DNA from: KACC-23026 sp963829575
GTDB taxonomy: Bacteria > Bacillota > Bacilli > Bacillales > Sporolactobacillaceae
Assembly: GCA_963829575.1 (NCBI GenBank)
Contig: CAWHJF010000012.1
Coordinates: forward strand, 558,001 to 622,000
DNA: 64,000 nucleotides
Direction: 5' to 3'
Part shown: piece after piece, positions 56,351-64,000 of the stretch
Layout: every line of letters begins with the position of its first letter
Position numbering within the stretch: the stretch's first letter is position 1
Position numbers and translations under genes: made by a program
Notes under the pieces: model-generated
Database searches by the model: none
What the model was told of the DNA's origin: nothing
Seen by the model: only the letters and a program-made list of their open reading frames with translations

Positions 56351-56434
56351 CGTTTCCCTCCTTCTTGGAGTGAAAGTATTAAAATCATGCTCTGAAAAAC
56401 CATGTCTATGGTTTCACGCGTTAAAGAGCGTTGC

Positions 56435-57262
56435 TTAAATTTTTTGTGGTTTGAGATAATAACCACTTTGCTTCTTTAAGACTTCCTCTTTATACAGCTT
56501 TTTTTCTTTTTCCGACATGGCCTTGTAATCCTTTAAGAAGGCTTCGTATTCTGGAATCACTCGTTCACTGATCCCGTAACTCTTGACCTCACCGTATTCG
56601 AGCCAGAGGGCTTTCTCGCAAAAATTCTTGACTTGGCCAATAGAGTGACTAATAAAAAAGATGGTTTTCCCAGCATCTTTAAATTCATTCATACGCTTAA
56701 AGCATTTATCCGCAAAGGTTTGATCACCAACCGAAAGGGCTTCATCAATGACCAGAATATCTGGACTTACAGTAACGGATATAGCAAATCCCAATCGGGA
56801 CCTCATTCCGCTTGAATATTTTTTAACAGGTTGATCAATAAACTTTCCAATATCTGCAAATTCAATAATATCAGGTTCTAATTCTTTAATTTCTTTCTTT
56901 TTGAAGCCCAACATAAGACATTTAAGTTCAATGTTTTCTCTTCCAGTCAATTCAACATTTAATCCGGATTGAATCGCAATCAAAGCGGTTTGACCAATTG
57001 ATTGGATCGAGCCAAAAGTAGGTGGGATAATACCAGAGATGATGTTCGAAAGAGTGGATTTTCCGGATCCATTTACACCCACGATTCCAATCACATCACC
57101 TTGGTTAGCGGTAAAGCTCACATCTCGCAATGCGAAAAAATCCTCGCCATACCCTCCAGGAAGAATAAGATCGAGTAGTTTTTCAGATGGCTTTTTATAC
57201 ATTTTGTAGCGTTTTGAAACGTTTTTAACGATAACGGTATCTGACACATGAATCACATCCAA
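56435..57262 (-). CDS. tagH: teichoic acid export ABC transporter ATPase
   Basis: ATP-binding half of the TagGH exporter, 275 residues. Walker A GVNGSGKST (about residues 62-70), signature KYSSGMRSRLGFA, Walker B ILVIDEALSVGD and the H-loop FISHS are all present. The C-terminal extension after residue 225 is short compared with the long extracellular-domain TagH of B. subtilis. The TTG at 57262 directly abuts the tagG stop; GTG at 57256 or 57247 are alternatives, and the ribosome site here is weak. Confidence 0.9.
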   Translation of the reverse strand: MDVIHVSDTVIVKNVSKRYKMYKKPSEKLLDLILPGGYGEDFFALRDVSFTANQGDVIGIVGVNGSGKSTLSNIISGIIPPTFGSIQSIGQTALIAIQSGLNVELTGRENIELKCLMLGFKKKEIKELEPDIIEFADIGKFIDQPVKKYSSGMRSRLGFAISVTVSPDILVIDEALSVGDQTFADKCFKRMNEFKDAGKTIFFISHSIGQVKNFCEKALWLEYGEVKSYGISERVIPEYEAFLKDYKAMSEKEKKLYKEEVLKKQSGYYLKPQKI

Positions 57263-58069
57263 TTAAAGGAAATCGACAAAGCGATCTCGGAATTTTACAT
57301 GAACCATTGAGCCTATAAGCAAAAACACAAAAATCAATGCCCAGAAATAGACAGTATATCTCCAATGATCAATTGGGTACCAGGAAGTGCCTAATAGAGC
57401 AGCACGATAACCTTCAACAATATAGTAGAGAGGGTTCAAGATGAGAATCTTGTGAATCCAACTTGGTAAACCTTCCATAGACCATAGGATTGGCGTAAAA
57501 TATAAAAGCATTCTTAGTAGTGATTGTACAATCATTTGGACATCGCGAATAATGGTAGCCAATGTCGACGTAATCAAAGAAAATGTTAAAAGTAGCGCAA
57601 ATGTCGCAAACATAAAATAAGGCAACATAATATAATGGGGACCAACAAATTGCCCCATAAACTGGAAAATCACAATAATAAGTCCAACGAGAATGAGGTG
57701 TTGATAAAATTTCGTCATGATGACAAAACTCGGAATCACACTCATTGGGAAACTCATTTTGGCAATCATCGCAATACGTGTATAAACCGATTTGGAAGCA
57801 TGCAAAGTCGCTTGATAGATAAAAAACCAGACGACAATTCCTGCCAGCATCCATTCAATATAAGGGACACCACCGACACTACTTCTTGACTTTTCCACAA
57901 ATCCAAAGACAAACCAATAGATCCCAATTTGAATCATTGGGTTTATGACTTCCCATAAAACGCCAAGGTAGTTGTTATTATTTTCACTTTTAAGTTCAAA
58001 GGAACTTAGTCTGAAAATGAGGTAAAGACTTCTTATTTGTTCAGACAAGACGGTTATGACTGATTTCAT
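57263..58069 (-). CDS. tagG: teichoic acid export ABC transporter permease
   Basis: The 268-residue membrane half of the exporter, with six helices, ABC-2 type. SENNNNYLGVLWEVINPMIQIGIYWFVFGF near the N-terminus and LNPLYYIVEGYRAALLG near residue 220 are typical of polysaccharide and teichoic acid permeases. It carries undecaprenyl-linked polymer outward, powered by TagH. ATG behind GGAAGGAAGG. tagH follows at once. Confidence 0.92.
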   Translation of the reverse strand: MKSVITVLSEQIRSLYLIFRLSSFELKSENNNNYLGVLWEVINPMIQIGIYWFVFGFVEKSRSSVGGVPYIEWMLAGIVVWFFIYQATLHASKSVYTRIAMIAKMSFPMSVIPSFVIMTKFYQHLILVGLIIVIFQFMGQFVGPHYIMLPYFMFATFALLLTFSLITSTLATIIRDVQMIVQSLLRMLLYFTPILWSMEGLPSWIHKILILNPLYYIVEGYRAALLGTSWYPIDHWRYTVYFWALIFVFLLIGSMVHVKFRDRFVDFL

Positions 58070-58741
58070 GGGACCTTCCTTCCTGTATCTATACCTTATA
58101 TGTTTGAAAGTGTTGAGCTGAGTTCATAAGTCTAACTTTTAACATAAACCTGAGTGCGGTTTTGATTTAAAAATCGTAGTTGCACCCTTTTGGTGGAAAA
58201 TAACTAGTTTGAAATTTGATAGATCTACTTTAAAAAAGAAAGGCTTTATCCTAATTATACACTACGTTTTCTGCGCATTCATCTTGACGAAACACGACAA
58301 CTAAACCTGAATGAAATTTAAGACATTTTTCCTTTGATATAATTCTAATAAAGATCTTCATAAATTTTAATTATAGGCAAATTAATAAGTTAAATCAATG
58401 TCCTTTTCAAAAAACGCACATCTGTTTTTTTGTTAAAGGCATCGTGTGGGCGAGAACGGAATTTTCTTTTCCTATATTATAGAGAGGTTTTCTATTAAAT
58501 CTCAACAAATAACAGTTGCTAAAGTTCTGTTTTTACTCTTAATTGGTTGACGAGTTGTCAATTATGTTGAATAATAAAGAAATGAAAAAATAAATAAATG
58601 GACGAATATTGTCAAGTTTTGTTTAGGTTTCTACTTCTATTTTTCATTTTGTACCCTAGTTTTTTTGAAGAGAATTGGGTGTTATGAAACTGGTGAATCT
58701 ATATATGGTAGACAAATATTAACCTGGAGAGGTTGTCAGTT
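58070..58741. other. divergent promoter region of tagGH and gtaB
   Basis: An AT-rich gap of 670 bases between two divergent genes; no gene is seen. TTGAC-GAGTT-GTCAA at about 58547-58561 is a 5-bp inverted repeat. No promoter on either strand is certain; a TATATATGG near 58699 is a candidate -10 for gtaB. Confidence 0.4.
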
Positions 58742-59617
58742 GTGAAAATACGGAAAGCCATTATCCCTGCTGCCGGTCTTGGCACGCGGTTATTACCTGC
58801 AACAAAAGCCCAACCAAAAGAAATGCTTCCAATTGTGGACAAGCCCGCCATTCAATACATTGTAGAAGAAGCAATTGAAGCAGGCATTGAAGACATTATT
58901 ATCGTCACTGGACGTAATAAACGTGCAATTGAAGATCATTTTGATAAATCGTTTGAACTAGAAACGATTCTCGAATCCAAGGGCAAGACTGAATACTTAG
59001 ATGAAGTGCGTTCCATTTCGAAACTAGGCAACATCCACTATATCCGTCAAGGGGAAGCACTTGGACTTGGGCATGCGATTCAATGCGCCAAAGGGTTTGT
59101 TGGTAATGAGCCGTTTGCGGTCTTGCTCGGTGATGATATTGTCCGTTCGGAAGTCCCATGTATCCGTCAATTAATGGACGTGTATGAAAAAGAAGGCGTG
59201 TCTGTTGTCGGTGTTCAAGAAGTCGAAGAAAAAGAAGTTGAGAAATACGGGGTTGTGGCACCACGTAACCGTAAAGAGAACATCATGGAAGTCGAGTCTC
59301 TCGTTGAGAAACCACCGGTTAGCTTAGCGCCATCTCGTTATGCGATTATGGGGCGCTATGTGCTTACACCTGCGATTTTCAAACTGCTTGAACAACAAGC
59401 CCCCGGCGCTGGCGGTGAAATTCAATTAACCGATGCGATCAACCAATTGGCCCAAACCGATCGCGTTCTTGCTTGCGATTTTGAAGGCAGACGCTTTGAT
59501 ACAGGAAATAAATTAAATCTAATTAAAGCCACCATTGAAATGGCGTTAGAGCGCGAAGACTTAAAAGATGAGTTAAGTGGTTACTTAAAAGAACTTGCTA
59601 AAGACATTTCTTGGTGA
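58742..59617 (+). CDS. gtaB: UTP-glucose-1-phosphate uridylyltransferase
   Basis: Makes UDP-glucose from UTP and glucose-1-phosphate; used for teichoic acid glucosylation and glycolipids. The nucleotide loop AAGLGTRLLPATKAQPKEMLPIVDKP (about residues 10-35) and GGEIQLTDAINQL are diagnostic. The GTG at 58742 is used, 9 nt after GAGAGG; TTG 58733 is too close to that site. Length 291 is normal. It could equally be named galU; the wall-polymer context favours gtaB. Confidence 0.93.
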   Translation: MKIRKAIIPAAGLGTRLLPATKAQPKEMLPIVDKPAIQYIVEEAIEAGIEDIIIVTGRNKRAIEDHFDKSFELETILESKGKTEYLDEVRSISKLGNIHYIRQGEALGLGHAIQCAKGFVGNEPFAVLLGDDIVRSEVPCIRQLMDVYEKEGVSVVGVQEVEEKEVEKYGVVAPRNRKENIMEVESLVEKPPVSLAPSRYAIMGRYVLTPAIFKLLEQQAPGAGGEIQLTDAINQLAQTDRVLACDFEGRRFDTGNKLNLIKATIEMALEREDLKDELSGYLKELAKDISW

Positions 59618-59627
59618 GTATTTAAAT

Positions 59628-59672
59628 AAAAGTCGGCCCACGTGATCAAGTGATCACGTGGGCCGACTTTTT
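59628..59672. terminator. bidirectional terminator between gtaB and LCP gene
   Basis: A 20-bp perfect stem (AAAGTCGGCCCACGTGATCA and its complement) with a 2-nt AG centre, T run after it on both strands. Very strong terminator for the two convergent genes. Confidence 0.9.
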
Positions 59673-59695
59673 GTAAAGTGAGGATTAAGTCGAAC

Positions 59696-60703
59696 TTAAT
59701 TTGAACGCTTAGAGGTAACTGAACTGCCATCGTATTGGGTAGGGTCAAACGTTCCATTTTTCTCATCGTCAATCATCTGGTGGACTTTGGTTTTTTCTTG
59801 ATCGGAAACGACGACATAGTCAAGATTATTAATTCGTTGCGGGACACCGTGCAATTCATGGGTGTAGATCTGATCGCGACATTGGCGATAGCTTTCGGCC
59901 ATCGTTTTCATTTCCGCGAATGTCGCATCGGTTTTGATATTGGTGCCAACCGCATTCAGAATGCTATTTAAGTTCGTAATGAGACTCGGGCCGGCTGCTT
60001 TTTTCAAGATCGCTTGAATGACTAAGCGTTGACGAAGATTCCGTCCGAAATCCCCCTGTGGATCTAAGTGACGCATCCGAACGTAACCAACCGCTTGGGC
60101 GCCGTCTAAATGAATTACCCCCTTAGTATAATGATAGCCCTTTTTATAGTAGCCCTCATCATACCAGTCGATCGGGTTGTCAACTGTGACACCGCCTACC
60201 GCATCGACGAGTGCCTTCATGCCTTGCATATTAATTTCACCGACATAATCTAATTTAATGTTCAACAAATGTTCAACGGTATTGACGGTCATCTCGACCC
60301 CACCGATTGGATACGCCGCATTGATTTTTTGCGTAGTTCCCGTTCCGACAATCAAGGCGCGTGTGTCTCTTGGAATACTCGTTAATAGCATGGACTTGGT
60401 TTTGGGATTAAGTGTGGCCACAATGATCGTATCCGAACGGCCCGGATCATTGGGCCGTTTATCAACCCCGAGGAGCAGGATATTAATGGGGTCCCGAGTG
60501 ACACTAGCCTGAGAGCCACCATCGGTAGACTTAACCTCAATGTGCATGGTTTTAGCAGTATCTTTAACCGCGTTGTAAGCATAGTACATATAGCCGCCTA
60601 CCCCTAAAATTAAAACTAAGAGAACGGCTCCAATGATCGTAAAAACAAGCCGTCGGTTTCGTTTCTTAATGTGTAGGTCTGATCGATCCGATCGTGTACG
60701 CAT
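59696..60703 (-). CDS. LytR-CpsA-Psr (LCP) family wall-polymer ligase
   Basis: Membrane protein of 335 residues that transfers teichoic acid from its undecaprenyl carrier to peptidoglycan MurNAc (TagT/U/V type). A membrane helix spans about residues 17-39. The LCP domain has ILLLGVDKRPNDPGRSDTIIVATLN (first Arg pair), LTSIPRDTRALI, KINAAYPIGGVEMTVNTVE and YVRMRHLDPQGDFGRNLRQRLVI, the pyrophosphate-binding set. The ATG at 60703 is preceded by AAAGGATG; the upstream TTG at 60724 is less likely. Position near tagGH and gtaB suits teichoic acid ligation. Confidence 0.92.
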   Translation of the reverse strand: MRTRSDRSDLHIKKRNRRLVFTIIGAVLLVLILGVGGYMYYAYNAVKDTAKTMHIEVKSTDGGSQASVTRDPINILLLGVDKRPNDPGRSDTIIVATLNPKTKSMLLTSIPRDTRALIVGTGTTQKINAAYPIGGVEMTVNTVEHLLNIKLDYVGEINMQGMKALVDAVGGVTVDNPIDWYDEGYYKKGYHYTKGVIHLDGAQAVGYVRMRHLDPQGDFGRNLRQRLVIQAILKKAAGPSLITNLNSILNAVGTNIKTDATFAEMKTMAESYRQCRDQIYTHELHGVPQRINNLDYVVVSDQEKTKVHQMIDDEKNGTFDPTQYDGSSVTSKRSN

Positions 60704-61145
60704 ACCATCATCCTTTAATCTCAAAATAATGCCAGCTTATGTGCTAAGGCTTACAAAATCTATGTTAAGATTCATGTCAATGTGTATGGGGTTAGTTTTT
60801 GGCGAATGCCACTCATTATACCTTTTCCTCGACATTTTTCTTAAATTTTATTATAAAAATTTTTACTAAAAGAAGCGGTTGGCAAAAGGGGCATGTAAAA
60901 TAAAGCAACAGCCAACTATGTAATGGGTTGAAAATGGAAGGATACATGATTCCGGTCGGGAAAATGACCGGTCATCGGTTCGATCGACTAAAGGTCTGTT
61001 CATTATTAAGAACGAATAATGTCAGAACTTGTAAAAAAGTGGCTATTTTAGGCCGTTTTTGGTGATTTTTTTTTGGTGTAAACGAGTGCTTGTCATGTTA
61101 TTCTATATATAGATCAAATGTGAGGAATTTGAAAGGGTGGACTCA
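60704..61145. other. divergent upstream region, LCP gene and small ORF
   Basis: A gene-free, AT-rich stretch. TATATATAG near 61104-61112 could be a -10 for the small gene downstream, and the LCP promoter must lie in the left part. Neither has a clear -35. Confidence 0.35.
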
Positions 61146-61400
61146 GTGGCAAACTATGCGTTTCAACTTGAATTTGATGGGAGAAGAACCTATTCTGTTG
61201 GACAAGAGCAGGGGAAAACCCAAATGATTATAAATGGCTCAGATGTACAGAGAGCAATTCAAGAATTCGGGAAAAAATGTCATTTAAGTTTAGAAAATGT
61301 GGACGCTTTGTCCGCTTCTTGCTATCGGGCTTTCTTTAATGAGAAAGCGTTTTTTAGAAAAGGAAAAGAAATGGTTTACTACATCGAAGAAGTCCATTGA
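61146..61400 (+). CDS. small protein of unknown function
   Basis: An 84-residue, probably cytosolic protein (MANYAFQLEFDGRRTYSVG...). It has no membrane segment and no motif I recognise; a few aromatic and charged residues give a compact alpha/beta look. GTG 61146 is favoured because GAAAGGG lies 8 nt upstream; GTG 61137 would sit inside that site. The reading frame ends in a gap before a hairpin. Coding is likely from the ribosome site and codon pattern, but it is unproven. Confidence 0.55.
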   Translation: MANYAFQLEFDGRRTYSVGQEQGKTQMIINGSDVQRAIQEFGKKCHLSLENVDALSASCYRAFFNEKAFFRKGKEMVYYIEEVH

Positions 61401-61419
61401 AATTGAATGGCAAATTAAA

Positions 61420-61462
61420 GAGGGGACGGTTTGGGTGTTACGTGCACCTAAACCGTCCCCTC
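61420..61462. repeat. hairpin element, GGGGACGGTTT type
   Basis: An 18-bp stem with one G-U pair (61420-61437 with 61445-61462) around the loop TTACGTG. The arms GAGGGGACGGTTT/AAACCGTCCCCTC resemble dispersed GC-rich hairpin repeats of Firmicutes. It lies between two convergent genes and may also terminate both. Confidence 0.6.
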
Positions 61463-61476
61463 ATTCAGTCATACAT

Positions 61477-62466
61477 TCAAATTGAACGTCCATTATTTGA
61501 AGACGAAGCTTCAACAGAAGAAGTGGGTTTGGCTTTTATTGTAAATTGGGCGAGAATGGTTTGAGTCTTAGCATCTTTTAGACGAACTGTGACTTGATCT
61601 TTAGATAAATCAGGCTCATTTAAAAGAGTGGACAATGACACGTTTTGTCGCCCAGCGTCTGCTCCTTTTTGTAAATAAAACGTTGAGTTCATGGAGAGGA
61701 GAGACATGGCTTCTGAATAGTCCTGCATGATCTCTTGTTGATCATGAGCGGAGAGCGGTTGATTCAGGACCGAAAGATTAGAGAGTTGATTCGAGAGCGT
61801 GTGTAATTTAGGTAAAACGCTCATTAAATCAAGCCCCATTACATGGGTCATGACGCGTGTGACGTCTGAATGAGTGAATCCGTCGATTTGAACGTTTTTA
61901 AGCGCGCCTTGGCCTAATGACGAGCCGGAAACGATTCGAGCAAGTGCCGCGGTTGTGTCTGACGACGCTGTTGAATGCACCGCGTTAGATGAGCTGGATT
62001 GTGAGTTTGCGTTAGAGGTGACCAAGGCCTTAAAAGCACTTAAAATCCAGTGGCTTGCCTCGCTCACACTTGGTGGACGAGTGGACGAGCCACCTTGTGC
62101 AGTTTGTGAGGAGTCCACGTGTGAGCTACTTGCCCCAGGAGTCGATGCGCCACTGGCATAATTTAGCGGGTTCGCTCCCGAATTTTGAGCCGATCCATTC
62201 GCGACATTTGAGGATGGCGTTCCTCCAAACGTGTGGCCCATTTTAGAATCCGAGGTGGTCGTATTCTGATTAGAAGAAGACGGCGGTGTACTCGGAAGTA
62301 GCGCGGCCTCATGGGCAAGAAGTTGGCCAACCGTCTGCGGAATGCTTTTCAGGGTAGTCATCGCCTCACGCCACGCAACCGGATGTTCCGTTCGAACCGT
62401 TTGTAGGGGACCTCTTGCAAATGAAACAAGGCCCGCAATAATGAGCAATCGAAAGATGGTTTTCAT
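61477..62466 (-). CDS. secreted Ser/Ala-rich protein of unknown function
   Basis: A 329-residue exported protein with a short hydrophobic start (about residues 3-18, MKTIFRLLIIAGLVSFARG). A low-complexity Ser/Gly/Ala/Asn/Thr region follows (about 60-180). The C-terminal half is more ordered and includes FTHSDVTRVMTHVMGLDLMSVLPKLHTLSNQL and VTVRLKDAKTQTILAQFTIKA. I do not recognise the family. The frame is long, without internal breaks, and GAGGGATTC upstream is a fair ribosome site, so it is a real gene. No lipobox or sorting signal is seen. Confidence 0.7.
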   Translation of the reverse strand: MKTIFRLLIIAGLVSFARGPLQTVRTEHPVAWREAMTTLKSIPQTVGQLLAHEAALLPSTPPSSSNQNTTTSDSKMGHTFGGTPSSNVANGSAQNSGANPLNYASGASTPGASSSHVDSSQTAQGGSSTRPPSVSEASHWILSAFKALVTSNANSQSSSSNAVHSTASSDTTAALARIVSGSSLGQGALKNVQIDGFTHSDVTRVMTHVMGLDLMSVLPKLHTLSNQLSNLSVLNQPLSAHDQQEIMQDYSEAMSLLSMNSTFYLQKGADAGRQNVSLSTLLNEPDLSKDQVTVRLKDAKTQTILAQFTIKAKPTSSVEASSSNNGRSI

Positions 62467-62969
62467 GATGAATCCCTCCGTTTTCCAGTATCACCAATTG
62501 GAAAACGTTCAAGACATAAAAGACAGTTTAGACCATACAAAAAGAGCCAAACCCAAGCTGTCCTCTTAGAGGGAAGGGACAGGGATTTGGCTGCTTGATG
62601 GTAGGGGTGGCTTGACGGCTTAACCGAGGGTGATTAAGCCGCTTTTTGTAAGGAGGACTCTGCAAAGCTGATGGTGACTGAGAGGGAAGGGGCGAAAAGA
62701 ACAATCAGATGGGGTGGCTATTATAGTGTGTGATTGTCTGATCAGGTTTTCTTATATAAGTAAATTATATCTTTAAATTCGAAAAAAGGTATTGAGAAAT
62801 TCAAGTGGAAAAAGAGGGATTTTTGTCGTCTTTTAAGATGGATTTTCTCAAATTACGTTTTTTCAGTAGGGATTTGACAAACTTTGTTGAAATTTATCTA
62901 TTAAGAGTGCTCGCGGATTCTTGTGGGATTGCGAGTCCATCTTCTTAAAAAACTTAGGAGGCATTTTGG
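62467..62969. other. gap before the esterase gene
   Basis: Contains the candidate small RNA (minus, 62539-62713) and the AT-rich upstream region of the esterase gene. No other gene is seen. Confidence 0.4.
62539..62713 (-). ncRNA. candidate C-rich small RNA
   Basis: On the minus strand TATAAT (62725-62720) precedes about 175 nt that end in an intrinsic terminator: AGCCAAA/TTTGGCT and inner TGTCC/GGACA, then CTTTTTG. A second hairpin GGCTTAA/TTAAGCC lies inside. Single-stranded parts are rich in CCCC, CCCTTCCCTC and GTCCTCC, able to pair with ribosome-binding sites. This is the pattern of Gram-positive regulators such as RsaE or FsrA, but there is no sequence match I can claim. The -35 is poor. 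Confidence 0.4.
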
Positions 62970-63764
62970 ATGGCTTTAATAAAATGTGACTTTTTTTCGG
63001 AAGCCCTTACTTTAAGCACAACGATGACCGTGATTTTACCTCAAGAAACGCAAACTCAAATTGGTCTCACAAATAAGAAAAATGGGGATAAGCATCCAAC
63101 GCTCTGGCTCCTGCATGGATTTAGTGACGACGATTCGATCTGGGCACGCCGTACGTCGATTGAGCGATATGCTGCTGAATACGGTTTAGCCGTCGTAATG
63201 CCGCAAGTCCACCATAGTTTCTATACAGATATGGTCTATGGGAATAAGTATTGGACATTCTTAACCGAAGAGTTACCAAGACTTGCCCGCTCCTTCTTTC
63301 CACTTTCTGAGGCACGCGAAGATAATTTTGTAGCGGGCCTTTCAATGGGCGGCTATGGGGCACTCAAATGGGCGCTTCGTTTCCCAGATCGGTTTGCTGC
63401 CGCTGCAAGTCTTTCAGGGGTGACCGACCTCGCCGAACACGTCCGAAAAAGCCGTGAAACAGGCGAAGGGATCAACCCGCAAGTGATCGACTTAATCTTT
63501 GGTGAGGAAACGGTCAAGGGGTCAGAAAATGATTTGTTAACCTTGATCCAAAAATTAGATGAACAGATAGAAGTTGACTTACCTAAACTCTATCAATGTT
63601 GTGGAACCGAAGACTTCTTGTATGAAGATAATCTTATTTTTAATAAAGCCTGCAAAGAAACGCGTTTTGATTTAACCGATTCCTTTTCCCCTGGTACGCA
63701 TGAGTGGGGCTATTGGGATGCCAAAATCCAAGATGTATTGAAGTGGTTGCCGGTTGAAAATTGA
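62970..63764 (+). CDS. esterase, EstA / tributyrin esterase family
   Basis: A 264-residue alpha/beta hydrolase of the esterase-D / putative esterase group (PF00756). LWLLHGFSDDDSIW (oxyanion region, near residue 48), nucleophile Ser in VAGLSMGGYGALK (about residue 123), Asp in GTEDFLY and His in SPGTHEWGYWD form the expected triad. No signal peptide, so cytosolic. ATG after TAGGAGG. Relatives hydrolyse short-chain esters and S-formylglutathione; the substrate is not known. Confidence 0.9.
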   Translation: MALIKCDFFSEALTLSTTMTVILPQETQTQIGLTNKKNGDKHPTLWLLHGFSDDDSIWARRTSIERYAAEYGLAVVMPQVHHSFYTDMVYGNKYWTFLTEELPRLARSFFPLSEAREDNFVAGLSMGGYGALKWALRFPDRFAAAASLSGVTDLAEHVRKSRETGEGINPQVIDLIFGEETVKGSENDLLTLIQKLDEQIEVDLPKLYQCCGTEDFLYEDNLIFNKACKETRFDLTDSFSPGTHEWGYWDAKIQDVLKWLPVEN

Positions 63765-63767
63765 AGG

Positions 63768-63791
63768 GGGGACTGTCCCGGGACAGTCCCC
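63768..63791. repeat. REP-like palindrome 6
   Basis: A 24-bp perfect palindrome centred at 63779/63780 (GGACTGTCCCGGGACAGTCC core), in the opposite core orientation to copies 1, 3 and 4. It lies 3 bases past the esterase stop, nearly 44 kb from the RAYT gene. Confidence 0.75.
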
Positions 63792-63890
63792 TCTCGATTT
63801 TTGTCGAACGATTTTGGATGTTTTTTGAAAGGGTTTTCATAGATTGGGATAGAAGTAAGTAAATGACTAATTTTATAGGAGGGTTTAGCC

Positions 63891-64000
63891 ATGGAATCAA
63901 ACACGCTCGCGATTAGTAAACGTCTGTCTGACTTCTTAGTTGGAACGAAAAAGATGTACATTAACGGTGAATGGGTGGAATCGGTCTCAGGTCAAACGTT
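63891..64000 (+). CDS. aldehyde dehydrogenase, 5' end only
   Basis: The frame opens at ATG 63891 after TAGGAGGG and runs off the window. The visible 36 residues include KKMYINGEWVESVSGQT, the typical N-terminal strand of NAD(P)-dependent aldehyde dehydrogenases. Subfamily cannot be judged. Confidence 0.75.
   Translation, partial: MESNTLAISKRLSDFLVGTKKMYINGEWVESVSGQT

Overview
The window looks like the chromosome of a low-GC, flagellated, endospore-forming member of the Bacillales. The evidence is the block order upp - atp operon - ywzB - ywmB - murA - spoIID - spoIIQ - spoIIID - mbl - flhO/flhP - fabZ, which follows the order known from Bacillus subtilis, together with teichoic-acid genes (tagD, tarIJ, tagGH, an LCP ligase). 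Two kumamolisin-like (sedolisin) acid protease genes hint at an acid-tolerant lineage such as Sporolactobacillaceae or Alicyclobacillus relatives; that placement is inference. No rRNA, tRNA, CRISPR array, prophage or integrase was seen.

Layout. 1-8.3 kb: upp, then a complete F1Fo ATP synthase operon with a good sigma-A promoter and a strong terminator. 8.3-13.7 kb: envelope and sporulation genes (ywzB, ywmB, murA, spoIID, spoIIQ). 13.7-20.1 kb: an accessory island inside the sporulation block, holding a DUF1028 protein, two tandem sedolisin genes that each need a +1 frame change, and a REP-associated tyrosine transposase (RAYT) surrounded by perfect palindromes. 20.2-25.1 kb: spoIIID, mbl, flhO, flhP, an EpuA-like membrane protein and fabZ. 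25.1-36.2 kb (minus strand): a type IV pilus system in two operons, pilB-T-C-(pilin)-(pilD)-M-N-O and a minor pilin operon. The major pilin and prepilin peptidase reading frames are broken while the ATPases and scaffold genes are intact. Each pilus operon has, upstream on the same strand, a copy of one ~195-nt structured RNA ending in an intrinsic terminator.

37-60.7 kb is a cell-envelope polymer region: tagD, two TagF-like transferases, tarI, tarJ, a divergent pair of membrane-anchored SGNH proteins, an acyl-CoA ligase / acyltransferase-3 / MFS operon, a likely three-component lipid-linked sugar module (GT2 + polytopic GT-C + paired SMR-type proteins), two tandem GT2-glycerophosphotransferase genes of which one is truncated, tagGH, gtaB and an LCP ligase. 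60.7-64 kb: two unrecognised genes, a candidate C-rich small RNA, an esterase and the start of an aldehyde dehydrogenase.

How they fit together: TagD and TarIJ supply CDP-glycerol and CDP-ribitol, the transferases build wall teichoic acid, TagGH exports it and the LCP protein attaches it to peptidoglycan. GtaB makes UDP-glucose for decoration; the SGNH/acyltransferase and GT2/GT-C genes are candidates for extracytoplasmic modification. The most unusual signals are the duplicated RNA next to both pilus operons, the paired +1 frame breaks at UGA codons in the sedolisins, and the 42-bp palindromes around the RAYT.
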